From Bugula neritina (Eukaryota > Bryozoa > Gymnolaemata > Cheilostomatida > Bugulidae): a stretch of DNA of 64,000 nucleotides. The notes under the pieces were generated by a model. That model did no database searches, was not told where the DNA came from, and saw only the letters and a program-made list of their open reading frames with translations. The DNA lies in contig OZ037768.1 of NCBI GenBank assembly GCA_964035545.1, positions 5,757,241 to 5,821,240 on the forward strand, written 5' to 3'. Below, piece after piece: positions 44,801 through 59,400 of the stretch. Position 1 is the stretch's first letter; every line of letters begins with the position of its first letter. Made by a program: the position numbers and the translations under genes.

Positions 44801-45856
44801 TTATGGTTCAACAGGTAGGGAAATTCATAAGTGCTATGTAAATGATTATAAGGTAGGCTGCACCTAAATGTTATTGTGCTATTGCATCTTCAAGAAATGC
44901 AACAAAGTAAAGTTGAGCAGTATTATAAAACTTCAATACAATAGGTACTGAATAATTTCGTGAAAGTAAACATCAATGATCATTTGCAAGTTTTAACTAA
45001 CTATAGCGGCAGCTGTATACCTTTAATTTCTCTTTCTCTACCGGGAAAGAATATGGCAGCTACTTTTATTCAATGATGGAATATTTTAATAAGAATATTA
45101 TAAAGGCTTATAATATAAAAGCATAGCTAGATGTATGAAAATGGGAAGCATTATGAAATGGAGTGCCAACGGAATATTAGAAATTACTTCTAGAACTAAA
45201 CTTTATCAAATATATGAAATGTCAATGCAAATGTTCCATTTTACCACCTATTTATAAAAACCAAAGTGTTATGCTTTTCTACTTCCTCGTTTAGCAAACT
45301 AGTAAATAACTTTACATCAAAGTGACAGCTGTTGACAATTACAAGCAAGTGTAGAGTCTATGGAGACCAAACTAAGTTCACTGAATTTAGCCTTGCTTAA
45401 TAAAACACATCAAACTAATACCTATTCAAATTTCAGGACAAAGGTGAATTTAAAGTTGCTTTTATAAAAAGCAAGACACAATAGAACAGACACAACCCAT
45501 AACACAGTCAAATAAAAACAATCTAAATGTTATAACCTTTGTGAGAGTCAATTCACACTTCGCTACACTATACAAGTACATGTCCAGAGGGACTAGCAGT
45601 ACAAAGTATTGGAAGCAAACAACAAGCCATCCTAAGCATCACTTACAACTATAATTGAAACCTAAAATTAAAAGTGTAGTCAAACTACGCGTGATAACTA
45701 ACAGTTTGCATTGAGAACTAACTGTTAAGAGCAATAAGTGTAACAACTGGTTACCCTGATATCCGGCGGCTCTCTGCTATGCTTAGCTTCTGTAATCAGT
45801 TGAATCTCTTTATTATCCCCTCCTACTGCAGCTGTTGAAGCTTGCAGTTTACCCAT
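38872..45856 (-). CDS. TAMALIN: Tamalin/CYTIP-like PDZ and coiled-coil adaptor (300 aa)
   Basis: Scaffold of the tamalin (GRASP)/CYTIP type, which in mammals links cytohesin Arf-GEFs and receptors through a PDZ domain and coiled coil. Minus-strand exons: 45755-45856, 44081-44227, 40986-41040, 40751-40844, 40003-40069, 38872-39309; all phases close to 301 codons with stop. PDZ pieces in order: RTVKLERTKLSSSWGFTLQ (ligand-groove loop GFTL), VESTFTAGDIIFAVDGQ, HTELVDKVKACKNS and RLVLINS. The coiled coil KVELHQRRQKLQALLRQ follows directly, as in tamalin. The tail is Ser-rich and ends STIS. The stretch between GFTLQ and VEST is shorter than in mammalian tamalin, so a small exon may be missing from the model; both flanking phases are 0. 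Family call good, exact orthology unproven. Confidence 0.7.
42393..43196 (+). CDS. Doubtful small four-exon gene inside a tamalin intron
   Basis: Candidate exons on the strand opposite to the host gene: 42393-42476, 42701-42772, 42809-42845, 43117-43196. Donors are GTGCGT, GTAAGT and GTATGT, and the phases (0, 0, 1) close to 91 codons with stop. The start reads MAACTRADGVTDTINQ and later exons read ISAVTAKAVTMVL and TGKLGFSFPRNP. I recognise no family. The run of three matching splice phases could be chance; a non-coding transcript is the main alternative. Confidence 0.25.
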
Positions 45857-48800
45857 TTTATATCCAAAGAAGGTCACTACCTTCCAAAATACTAGCTCGG
45901 AATTGTAGATAAATAGAAGATTGTAGTATAACAGACAAAAACTATTCTGCTCAACCAGGATAATGCTATAAATATAGGCTTGTCACTTGCTGAGTGTAAG
46001 CTTGTCGAACACTGAATGTCCCACTCAGCTGAATGTATTGACAGTTGATACTTTATTATGCCGTAAACTGTATGTATTATGATATCATCCAATGTCACGG
46101 ATCATTTATCATTCGGCTGAAGTCACCATCCTGTCAATTATCGTACATTAAAATTCTAATGATTTACAGCTAAAATCAAACGTAGAACCTAAGTCTAGTT
46201 TAGTCCAGCCCTACCAAAGCCTACTCACACTTCATTAAACTATTTCTTCACAAAAAGTTTGGCTAAAGACTATTGGAAGTTGTGAACAAATGATAAATAG
46301 CGTTGAGAGGATGGTGTAACAAAACATTTAATCTGCCATAAATCTAGAGATTAATGTACTGGCAACTAGCAACTCACTGAAACTATCAACAGCTTTTATC
46401 ATCATTATTATCTGTTGCCTCTCTAATCAAATCACCAACAACCACGATATATAACTCTGTTATATTTTTCTAAAATTCAAGCAAAATATGTAAATATTTA
46501 CGACTGCTCGTTCTACGCAGCTTCCATTTGTTTATAAGCGTGTATATACACAAACAGTAAAAACTGACAAGTTTTCTATCATGTGCAACTCTTGTCATTG
46601 ATTTATTTCTTGATCTTGGAACTATAAACATTTAACTTTAAAATGTGTTAGAGCCTAGCAAATCCTGTAACTGCAAAACCTGCATCTAACCCCAAGTTTG
46701 ATAATTTCAAACCTTTGCTCCTAGACAACTTTTTTTATTATATACAAAATAAAAAACTCTGTGAATGATTAGCAGTAAGCAGCTAGTTTTAGCATGTGTC
46801 AACCAACAATACATACATACATGTGTTGTTTTGGTAATACAATGTATAACAATTTTGTAATTTGAAACATATTTTACTATTCTATGGAATATAGCCTGTA
46901 TATAAGACTAGCAATTTGTATTAGTACATTTTTATGAGGTTCGTTGTACAAAGTCTGGTGCAAAAACTGGTGTATGGTGCTACATTAAATGATAAAGTTT
47001 GTAATAATTGGCAAGGATATTATAATGAACAGTCCTAAAATAAATAATTATAGTTTGTTGACTTGAATATAACATTATATTAGCACATAGTAGCCTATAC
47101 TATCATAGTTTACAGTGATAACAGTGTTGGCACTGAGGTAGACTTGTTTTCCAGTCTAATATATGAGTTTGCATTTAAACTGAAGTCCTAAGTTTTAAGT
47201 CTGGGATGGTATGGGATAAAAATATCGGCAAATATTATCAGAACCAGAAGTTCGAAGCTAAAGGGCTATGTCACATTTCTAGACATTAACAATAAGCTAT
47301 TGCATATATGTATAACATATGTATGATATATATAATATGTATATGTATTTGATATGGAGCTTTATTGAGATTGTCACTCCAAGCAGGAAACAACTGAAAA
47401 GCACAGATAACCGTGTTCAATGACGGCGCTTATATTTGCTGCAGAAGGACAACGTGCCCTGATATATCAAGCATAATAATTTTGTTTTGAGTTTAGGCTT
47501 TTATAAGCTTTATATTTTATTGTTTACCATCAGTTTAATAAATTTGTTGTTGACACCACAACGGAAATTAACACAGTTTATTATAACTATGAATATACTG
47601 GTATGGCAGAGATTAATAAATGCTAGTATAAATCCAGTAGTATCTGGAATACGTGAAGTACTAAAGCTGAAAATCTACAGCATATTTAATATAGCTAGTA
47701 ATGTATACACTAAATATATGTCTTTTTAACTTTAGTAGTTTCTACATAGTAATAGATGTATCAGTTTTAAATAAATCACACACCTGTGGTTGTTCCTCTT
47801 CACCTTTATCACTCTTTTTGAAGAAATTAAACATGACAAACCTCGCTTCAGAAATACATAATTTCCTTTCCTACAAAACATGCCAATATAGCTATTGCGT
47901 TATGTATTCTTTATTGCAATAGCATACACACACAGCCATGCTACGAAAGGCTAGACCAACACGAAAGTAACAACAACGCTATCTGTGCAGCTACCCCCTT
48001 AGAAACTTAGCAGAATCAAGCCTTACAAAACAAAACACTAGTACTATGTTCAGTCACAAACCACCCAATATTTATAATCGAAAGCAACTTACAGCGTTAT
48101 AAACTGAACAAGTGTCGCTACTCAAAAATGTATTATTCAAGTTAGCACGAAGAATCCAATGACTCTCAGATACTTGAAAATCTAAGTCAAGTGAAAGAAC
48201 AGCAGGCTAGCTAGAGGTGTGTATGTGTATTGCGTGCAGAGTATGAAAAGTCAGTCAATACTATAAATCAGTTGAGCTGTGTTGTATATATAATTTGCTG
48301 AGTAGATAAGGTATCTTTAAGCTGCTCATCCTCCCTTCTGGCAACTAGCAGTGGCAACATTCAAATTGATAAAACAACTGTTGACGAGTACAAAGATCAA
48401 ACCTTTGAGACAGGTAGTGTCATGGAAATATGGTCTGTGTTTCGAAAAGCTAGGCAATTGCTCTTAACTAATATTGAATATTCCTGCATGAGATTTGTAA
48501 CAGGATACAACTAATTTATTAAATATCTGTTATCACTTGCGATAAGTAACTATAACACATTACTATAAATTAGCTGCAACTATCTAGAAATTAGCAAGCA
48601 ATGTGATATCTTTTCATTAGTAGAAAAATTAGTAACAAACAGAATACATACATTTGGAATGGGTAAATTAAGTTATCACAAGCCTCTATTATATTCTAAT
48701 ACCTACTCGCACAATGCACCAAAACTAGCTATTCAATCAGACAGCCCACGATGAATGCATTGTTATTTATATGCAAGTACAAACAAGTTTTATAAGCCAT

Positions 48801-50457
48801 ACACATGATGTTAGTCCTTTATTACTGGCTGCAGTTGGATAAAATACTGGTTTTTATATAATATACTGTGCAAATATTTGTGAACAAGGAGTTTAATGTA
48901 ATTTAAGTCAAAATAATATTTAATCACTAGTTGTGTGTTATGAAATAAATGTTAAGTGTTTCTGCATATGCAATGTTAATTTCCAAAACCAAATTTTAGT
49001 GGCTAGAATTTAAACAATTTCAAGCAGAATGGAATGTAAATAGGTGCAAATACAAAATTTGATGCGTAAGTTTTGAGCTTCTCATAAAATGGCACAGAGA
49101 GCATAAAAGTGATACTTTCAACTATGCTGCTGGTCACTAATGAAAAGTTGTTCATGTCAAAAACTTATAAATTGTTGTAGTTGCAGATATACAACTTTGT
49201 AATAGCAGTGCTTTTGATAAGGTTTTGTAACTCGCAAGGTTTAATGAGACTTGAACTACAAACTGAAATTAGCTTTTACAGTTCAATAAAAACAAGTAGA
49301 ACAATTAATTAATGCTAATACTATGTGTATAGGTTTTAGCTTGATTCAAAGCTAATTTTTTCGCTTTTAATTTTTACTACTGCTACAAATGAAGTAATAG
49401 TGAACACCTGAGCAGCTTCTATAAAAAAACAGGCTCATCATAAATTACTAAAAGATTACATAATAATTTTGCGAATGTCTTAAAAAAATATCAGGCACAA
49501 TTATAATACCACTGTAAGATTAATTATACAGCTTAAACACACTCCTGAAATTATACCATAATGATAACTGCTACCATAAATTATCAGTTTTAGTATGAAA
49601 TTATATACTTTTAATTTTCAGCAAGTCCAACTAGAATTGCAGAAAATAATTTTATTTCACTCATTAATTACTAGTAGTATTTTTAATAAGATTTAATTAA
49701 ATATTCATAACCATATCCTGAAGGGTTCTAAATTTGTTAGATTTTCAATAGACAAGAATATATTGATATTATAATAACAATATTAACAATTGTAGTAAGT
49801 TACTTACTACTTATACTCATACTGCAGTGAGTGTTACAACTTACAACCAAAGCTATAGCTATAGTGATAGTCAAAATAAGTCAGAGTAATATTGCTACAT
49901 TCATTATTGCAATACTACTAATAATTCATTATTTATTTTTTAATCATGACGATTTGATCAGTTTAATTTAATAATAATAGCAATAATTACACAAGCTGCA
50001 TAAAACAATCAATAATATTAGTTACGAAGTAAAATCAATCTTAATCTTTAACTTACAGTAAAAACTAATAATATGAATGACTATTGACTCGTCGCTGAAA
50101 GGTGAAAACAAAATTATGAATATCAATATGAATATAGTGTGAGTTTTAGTATTACAAAATGTTGAATAAAATTTACTACAGCAAAAATTATTTTGTGTAT
50201 ATGGTAGAGTAAATAAATAATAAAATACCTTCATTCGAGTTTAATTTGTTAGTGGTAATGTTGATGTACCTCCGAAGATTCGCACTTGAAGTCAAAACCT
50301 AATCCAAGAGTTTATGTAAAGTTAGAGGAAACAGAGGTTTTTAAACTTCAGCGCGTTAGTGCTAGCTTCTCTCGAAGATTGCTTTTCTTCGTCCACTGAG
50401 ATTGTGAGTTTGTTCCTCCGATTCGTCCGATGAAAACCGGAAACAAACATATTCTGC
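45857..50457. other. 5' region of the tamalin-like gene and upstream of alpha-catulin
   Basis: Apart from the alternative first exon at 47784-47834, I see no supported gene in this 4.6 kb. The middle is AT-rich DNA with short random frames and an ATATGTAT run near 47300-47350. A weak simple-sequence patch lies at about 49790-50000. The last few hundred bases should contain the alpha-catulin promoter and 5' UTR. Confidence 0.5.
47784..47834 (-). CDS. Alternative first exon of the tamalin-like gene
   Basis: A minus-strand ATG opens 17 codons (MFNFFKKSDKGEEEQPQ) and ends at the donor CAG|GTGTGT in phase 0. It can splice to the same exon 2 acceptor at 44227 as the exon at 45856, giving a 283-residue isoform with a different, basic-then-acidic N-terminus. 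The support is the exact phase and good donor; transcript evidence would settle it. Confidence 0.5.
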
Positions 50458-53400
50458 ATGGAGAAAATGGCTAAAAGTTTGAAAGGGCGAACTACATCCG
50501 AGTCAATTCCTCCACTATCTCCTGGTGAAGGACTTAAACCTTTAGATATACGAACTAAAACTATTGAATTAACACTGCTTCCAATTTTTCAACAGGTTAG
50601 TATTCATGAAAGTGTGAGGTATTCTTAATCTTATACTTATTAAGTTAACTTAGCTACTGCTAGTTTAACTTTAAGTTAAACTTCAAGTTTAAGTTAAAGT
50701 ATCTGTTAGTGTTGTGTTGCTGTTAGTCACTAGTGTTACTTTTGGTGTTACACTTTCTGTTAGTGTTAATGTGAAGTTAAAAGTAAAAGTGTAAACTCAA
50801 TCATAATAACTGTCCTATGACTTACAGAAACTATGATAGTGATTATCACTATGATTATGACTATCACTATGGAGTATCACTACCAGTATGGAGTTTGATC
50901 TTTGAGTAAGTCAAAGTGTAACACTAACAGTAACTGTAACACCACTAACAGTGTAACTGTAAGAGTAACATTTAAACTAACTTAGTAACACTAACTCTAA
51001 CTAAGTTTAAGTCTAAGACCAAGTTTAATCATAATGAGTAATCAGTAATCACTATGAGTAAGTCTAAACTATAATCATAATGAGAATCAGAATCACTCAC
51101 TAACGCTAAGTAAAGGGTATCACTATGAAGGAAGAGATAATAGCGAATTTCTGAGCCTAGATAGATTCGAGGGTCCCACAATTACTTTCTCCGAGAGGTC
51201 TTGGGAGTTAACCCAAACAAGATCATAGGGCTAAGGTGGATGAAATTAATGATTAACGATATTGTCAATATTGTTGATGGTTAATAGTTATTATTGATCA
51301 TGATGATTATATTAATATTTAATATGAATAATAAATTAAAACACCTGTTTACAACATAGCTAATTAAATAATCGGAATAATCTCAGTACCTAATAGTAAT
51401 AATCATATGATAGTGATTACTAACTTTAAGAGACCATTTAATGACAATATACTTAAAATAACACTGATACTAATAATTATAATTATACTATAATTGATAG
51501 TAATACTATTACTAATAGTATTAGCTAATAGAAATTTATTTTGTCATTTGAATTACTATATGCATAAGTGTAACTGTTTAATAGTAGTATTATTAGCATT
51601 TAGTTTTATCATTTAATCTATATTATAAATATTGTGTTTAGTATAATGTGTAGCTACGACTATTACTATAACATTACATGTCTAGGACTAGGAGTATTCA
51701 TGAGGTAAACACTCCTGGTTTTTAATACTGTAGCGGTATAACATATCAACCCTACAATTGAAAGTTTGTAGTCAAGGTTAGACATAAATTGAAATTTACA
51801 GTTACACATAGTTTGCAGGCCAGGGTTGATGTTGGCTTCACTTACTGAAATATTCTTGCTCTCTAGATTTTTAATAAATTAAATAATCTTACTTTAATTA
51901 CCTTTATAATTTGTTCATCAATGTTTTATTACATTGATCCTAGATTTTAGTAGCATATTCAACCAAGTGTGTTCTTAGGATTTATATGCTAGCCTGTGAA
52001 CTTTGTGTACTTAGCTAGCAAGTACTTAACATGCACCAGGGTTTTGCCAGCCTTCAAAAATGTTTCATCGTGTTGATTACTTTTCAAGTCTTCTAATGAC
52101 ATTACTCCCAGGTATTTAACTGTGCTTATTTTAACCAAGAGATTATCTCCTAATTTGTAAATAAGACTATAACACTCATAATTTTATTATCTGCTACTCT
52201 ACATTATATTGGATATTCTGTATTGGATATACTTGTATTATAGATAACGTACCTGGTTAATAAGAATGCAGATTCCCCCTCACACCAGAACCATTCTAGT
52301 CAGAATGGAAACGTGGCAGAGGTCAGCTCAGCTGTGGAAAACGCAATCAAAGAGTTTGTAAGAGCTGGTGAGAGAGTGGCTGAAGAGTACCCTCTTATTC
52401 GACAACAGATTGTTGATGCTTGTCTTCAAGCTCGGGAATCCTGTAAGCTTCTCAACATGTTGTTGCATTTTAATTTTTTATATAGGTATTACAATATTTA
52501 CATTGTCTAATACTAGTATGGAAAGGTGAAAGAATCTTATCAAAATAACACCAGAAGTCCGTATGCTTAATTGTTTTATTTTCAAAAATGTTATCTGTTG
52601 CTTAAAATTGTGTGAAAATATTTGTTGGGGAAAAATATGTTTCATCTATAAAATATTGATGTTTGTTTAATAAATACTATTACAATAGATATAGGCCATT
52701 ATTTATTGAAGTTCTGATTCATCATTGTCATGAATAGCAGGATATTACGTACATTTGCCATAATAGTTTCCTTGTTGCCATGGCAATTCATGACATTCTT
52801 ATGGAATAGTGTATACAGATTTAGTGTTCATGTAACTATTAGTGACCATATCAAAGGATAGAAAATTTGTTTGCCATCAAGTGTTAAATAATACATCATG
52901 TGGGCATGTTTCATTAGCTGGGTTCATTTATTGCTTGCCTCTTATTGGCAAATAAATTTTATTGTGCATGCAGTACTTCAGCTATGAACTTTTCCATGCC
53001 CATTCTACAATTTATGGTCTATTTTATTAATTTTGATAGACTTGATGGTTGCTGACCATTTTAATAAGAATCTCTTTACTAGCGTAGCTTTGTGTGAATT
53101 GGTGTTTCTCCAGAGACAACACAATGTTATGTTACTGCCTGAAGCAGTGTTACTGAATGTCACATACAATTGGCTTCTCAATGACATGTCTGAATCAATA
53201 TTATTTACTTGAGGCTGAACTGCTGCATTATATTATATTATTCTGTCTTGTTCTCTATACAGTAAGATAGGACACTGAGGCAGTGGATAACCTGAGTGTT
53301 ACAATATATTAGAAAAAGTCATATTGGTTCATAATGTCAAGAAGTTATACAACTTCAATGGCCATTTCCATTCACATAATAGCCATTAGTATTAACATGA

Positions 53401-56400
53401 GCTATTCATGTAGCTAATTCTTACCGTGTTTTAGCTGAACAGATATTAGCCAAAGTTCATTTTGCCAGCTGTAAAGACTTGATATCTCCTATCAGACATT
53501 TGCTGGCTACTATGTATAAAGTGCTAGTTCTGGCTGATTCAGTCATAGTCCAAGAAATCATCCAAGCCAAAGAGAAGGTGAATTGATTTTTATTTGTGTT
53601 TTCTACTATTTAGTAGTAATAAATGTACCGAACATGTGCAAAATACTCTTTATTTATCATTTATCTGGTTCAAAGAATAAATTAACAAATGCGAGTATGT
53701 TTTCCCACGTATCCTGTACATGTGTATGGATATTGTGTTTATATGATAAATGTAAATCAACATTCAAGTGCAAGCTGATTCACTTAATAATTTATCACAC
53801 AAGTGCTGTAAATCAATAAGTCTTGTAAGTTAGTACTGCTCAAACTTGCTCTTCAATTTTGTTTTTAGGTCTACGATAAATTAGACTATTTGTCTAAGGT
53901 GACCAACTTCACAGATTTTCTTAATAATTTCTCAAACTTTGGTGCGCAAATGGTTGAATTTGGCAAATTGACTGGCGAACGTCAAATGGTGAGTGTTTAT
54001 GTATGCAGAATCAAGATTTTAAGCACTCAAAATTGTAGATGATCTTTAATTTGATGGCTATATTATATCAGCTTAACTTGTTTTACGAATTGATTTAGTT
54101 TTAGTTTTTTTAATTTTTAAAGACTTTTCTAAAGATAACATGAATAGGAATTATAATTCTTTGTAATAATTGTTTTTATGGTAAAAAATGTTTAGACTGT
54201 CCTGGTACTGTAGGATATGAAGAAAGAGCTAGACGCAGCAAAGACAGCCTGTCTGAGAGGCTTCCTCGAAAAGAGTACAGTAATATATCTGACATCTTGT
54301 AAGGCAGGTTGCTATGCTAAGCAGAATTCAGTGTCACCAGTCTGAGTCAGTGATATGTAATGGTTGAAAGATAAGCTACTGATTGCTCACACTGAGCACT
54401 CACAATGCTTTAAATAGTGAAACAAACCCACCTACTCATTCATAATATTTTAGTATAATTGTCAGCTGAAAAGCCATCTTTACTCTACAGTTCATTTGAT
54501 TTGTTGTGCACAGTGTTTAGGATTTTTCTAGTATGCACCAGTGTCACAAATTCTGAGTGTACATATACCTATAAATAGACTTACCGGGTTTTTCCTAATG
54601 ATTATACAGGAATGTTCATAAATATTCTAGACTAATCAAAGAGATGGGTCATTGTTCATTGTTACTGTTTTGGTTAGTCATGTTAACTACTGCCCAGCAA
54701 TGTAAACAAGGTATTGCGCAATAATTGCGAAATAACCATGGAAATTCCAATGTTTTGTTTTGTTTTGATTTTCTATAAATAGTATTGGCATGTGGGGAAT
54801 GTTTTCTACTAGAATCTTCTATACTGGAATGCTTGAGAATGTTCTAGAGTGTTTTGTTTACTATAAATACTGAGGCAGTTGTGTTTACGAATCAGTTCAC
54901 TCTTATAAGTTCATCTGTGCATATCTTACTGAAGAAATAAAGTCTACTCTATTTACTCTCAACTGGATTAGCAAGCTGTATGCTACTTGTCTCTATACTT
55001 CTGACTACCAGACTTTTCGAACTCGTCACACTGCTACCAACAGTTTTGTGACAATTGGGGGCTGCTCCGGGAAGTCTCAGTCGCACACAGGGAAGTTATT
55101 AGTTACAACGTGAGTATACACAGGATTAATTAACAGTTGTTGAGACATTATGGCGTTGTTGGAGAGAGTGACACAGATGGGTAAAGATCTTGGATTGGTG
55201 GAGGACAAGCTCGTAGCTTTTGTTGAAAAGAACCTACCCATTGTTGCTGCACAAGAGGAAAAAGAAAAGGACCGAGAGGAGCGTAGATTAGAGCGTGAGG
55301 CAGAAAAGATCAGGCAAGAAAATGAGAAAGCCCTAATGGAGATGAAGATAAAAGCTGATCAGGAGGCAACGGCATTCAAGGTTAAAGCTGATCAGGAGAC
55401 AATGGCACTCAAGATAAAAGCTGACCAGGAGGCAGAAGAGAGAAGACAACAACATGAATTAGATATGGAAAAGCTGAAAGCTAACACAAGTTTGGAGCAC
55501 TCAAGACATGAGAGCACCAGGTTAGAAATAGCTAACAAACCAAAACCAAAAATACCATTCTTTGATGAGAAGGTGGATGAAATGGATAGCTATTTAGAGC
55601 GGTTCGAGTGGGTTGCCGAAGGATGTAACTGGGACAAGGGAGATTGGCCCTACCATCTCAGTCAGTACCTAAGGGGTACAGCAACAGAAGCTTACATCCG
55701 GCTGTCACCTACCGATCGTAGAGATTATAAAAAAGTCAAAGAAGCCTTGTTGGAGCGCTTTAACTTGACTCAAGAGGGCTACAGAAAAAAGCTCAGAGAG
55801 GCAGAAGCTTACGAGGATGAAACTCCTGCCCAACTGTTCACTAGGATAGAAAGTTATGTGCACAAGTGGGTAGAACTTTCAGGGGGCATGGACATAGCCA
55901 AACTAGTGGCGACTGAACAATTTATATCATCATGCCCAGACGACCTAGCTGTGCATTTAAAGCAAAGTTCCTACAACAGCAGTGAGGATATGTGTGATGC
56001 AGCGTCACTGTTTTTGCACGCCCGTGGAAGAAAACTAGCAAAGACTAAGAAAACTAATATAAAAAGGATGGAAAACACACCCACCGGTAGCATGAATGCT
56101 GAACAAGGAAGTAAAAGTGAGGGTGCATGTTTCATCTGCAAAGATAAGTCACACATTGCTCGTAATTGCCCACGGCGAGGGAAGAAGTACTGTTCACATT
56201 GCAAGATGAACAACCACAATACTTCCGACTGCAGAAAGTATGGTGGGAGGTCAGTGCATGCTGCTGCTGCAATAGCGATTACTCAGAATAAGACTGTGGT
56301 CACAGATCCAGGAATCTCATCTAAAGGGGAAGAACCTACGGAAATCACAGTTAATGGTAAAAAGTTTGTCAACGCTGCTGTCTGCAAGAATGGACCTAAA

Positions 56401-59400
56401 TTCAAAGATGGGGGCACAGCAATATTTGATGCGGAAGTCAATGGCCAACGAGCTACTGTAATGCGCGACACCGGCTGTGGTTGCATTGTAGTCAATGCAA
56501 AGTATGTGCAATCTCAACATTTAACTGGAGAATCAGTTTATCTGAATATGGCTGATGCAAGTGTTAGGGAGGCTCAGTGGGCACTTATCTCAGTGCGCTC
56601 ACCATTTTACAATGGTGTTGTCAAAGCTGCAGTAATGGACAAGACGATTTGTGACCTGCTTATTGGGAATGTGGATGGAGCGAGATCAGCTGACCAACCG
56701 CTGGAAAACTGGAAGGACTGCGCCGTAACCACAAGAGCTCAAGCTGTCAAGGAGAAGTCAGGAGACAAACCCCTGATGATTGATTCAAATGCTAACCCAT
56801 TAAGTATAGGGAAAGATGAAATAGCCAGACTGCAGAGGGATGACCCCACATTGGAGCGTTTCTTCGATGCAAAAGAAGTGAAGGAGAAAAAGGGATGCAC
56901 CACCAGGTTTGTGGTGAGGAATAAGATTCTGTACCGTGAGTACACCGACTCGAAGTCTGTCAGTGTAAAACCTGTTAAACAACTCATGGTACCCAGTTCA
57001 CTGAGAAAGGAAGTTCTACAGAAAGCTCATGACTGCATAATGAGCGGACACCTAGGAGTAAAGAAAACCACTGATAGAGTGCTTTCCAACTTCTTTTGGC
57101 CAGGACTAAACGGAGATGTCGTACGTTTCTGTCAATCATGTGACATTTGCCAGAAGACGGTGAAAAAAGGCTCAGTCATGAAAGTTCCAGTACAGGAAAC
57201 TCCACTAATTGACACCCCATTCAAGAGATGTGCAATAGACCTAATCGGACCAATTAACCCTCCAAGTGAGAAAGGACACCGCTACATCCTAACTTTAGTT
57301 GACTATGCTACAAGATACCCTGAAGCTACACCATTGAAGAATATTGACTCAGCTACTGTAGCTGAAGCGCTGCTTGACATATACAGTCGTGTTGGGATAC
57401 CAGAGGAGGTGATAAGCGACCAAGGAACTCAATTCATCTCGGATTACATGAAAGAGTTTACCAGATTACTTGACATGCGACAACTTCCTACCTCACCATA
57501 CCATGCAATGGCCAATGGACTTGTGGAAAAGTTCAACGGAACCCTCAAGAGTATGTTAAAAAAGTTGTGTGCTAAAGAGCCAAGACAGTGGCATCGGTTC
57601 ATCAATGCGGCTCTATTTGCATATAGAGAAGTCCCACAGGAATCAACAGGCTTCGCCCCATTCGAGTTACTCTATGGAAGAACTGTACGTGGACCAATGT
57701 ACATCCTGCGACAACTTTGGACAAAAGAAGACACCGCCGATGAAGTCAAGACCTGCTATCAACATGTTTTTGAATTGAGAGAGCGTTTAGATGACATGAT
57801 GGAAATGGCACTAGCTTCGCTAAAAGACAGTCAAAAAAGATACAAACACTATTTTGACAAGAAAGCTAAGCAGAGAGACTTCAGACCTGGTGACAAAGTG
57901 CTCATTCTTCTACCTACGGATGGAAATAAATTGCTGATGCATTGGCAAGGACCATTCAATATTGAGGAGAAAGTCAGACTGAATGACTACATTATCAACA
58001 TTAGAGGCAAGAGGAGAACATACCATGCCAACATGCTGAAGAAATATTTTGAGCGGGAGGCGCCTACCGACCCTATGACTGTTGGAGCTGTGATGACTTT
58101 AGATGCTGCTGGTACTGGAGTTATTGATCATGATGAGGAAAGAGAAGAAGGCCAAGATGATTTGTTGGACCTGTACGGCAAGAAACAGCAGACAGAAACA
58201 AGCAAAGATGTCATTCTGGGTGAAGAGCTGGAGAATCAGCAAAGAAGACGGCTGGAGGAGTTAATAAGAAAGTTTGAAGGTATCTTCAGTGACTTGCCAG
58301 GAAATGCAACGGGAATAGAACATTCTATCGAGCTCACGACTGATGAGCCAGTGAAATCCAAACCATATGGATTGCCCTACAGGGTAAGAGAAACTCTCAA
58401 GGCGGACATCGAGGATATGTTGAAGATGGGTGTTATTCGGCCATCTACCTCTCCCTACGCCTCACCAACGGTGATAGTAAAGAAGCCAGATGGAAGCAAC
58501 AGGATTTGTATAGACTATCGCAAACTAAACCGAGTCACAGTATTCGATCCTGAACCAATGGTGAAAACAGATGACGTTTTCAGAAAGCTCAGTAAAGATA
58601 AATACTTTACCAAACTTGATTTATCCAAGGGATACTGGCAAATACCAGTGAAGAAAGAAGATATTCCTAAAACTGCATTTGTGACACCCGATGGACATTA
58701 TGAATTCATCAAGATGCCATTTGGGATGGTTAACTCTGGAGCGACACTGGTGAGAGGGTTGAGAAAACTTTTTGTAAATCTGAAAGGAGTGGACAACTAC
58801 ATTGATGACATTCTAGTGCACACGGAAAGTTGGGAAGAACACGTTAAAACGCTAACAGAAGTTTTCAGCCGGCTTGCCACAGCTGGACTTACCGTTAGAC
58901 CAAGTAAATGTAGAGTAGGAGGAACAAACACGGAGTTCATCGGACATAAACTTTACAGGGGTGAAATTAAACCAATGGATGACAACATTGAGAAAATTAG
59001 GGCTGCGCCAAGGCCAACCAATAAGACGCAAGTGAGATCGTTCATTGGACTTACTAGTTACTACAGAGAATATATTCCTCATTATTCAACTATAGCGAGT
59101 CCATTAACAGATTTAACAAAGAAGGGAGAACCAAAGAAAGTCAAATGGCAGGAACCACAAGAGAAAGCGTACACCAGCTTAAAAACAATGCTGACAAGTG
59201 CGCCAATTTTGAAATTACCAGATGTACACAAACCGTTTGTGCTAAGGACTGATGCATCAGATGTTGGGCTAGGGGCAGTGCTGATGCAGCCTCAGGATGG
59301 AAAGCTGTTCCCTGTGAGTTACGCAAGTAGGAAACTACTAGACCGAGAGAGAAACTACTCAGCCATAGAGAAGGAATGCTTAGCTGTGGTATGGGCGGTC

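Noticed and set aside
54299-54300. GT donor for alpha-catulin exon 5
   Set aside because: It gives phase 1, and exon 6 then reads into a stop; the GC site five bases later restores both frame and homology.
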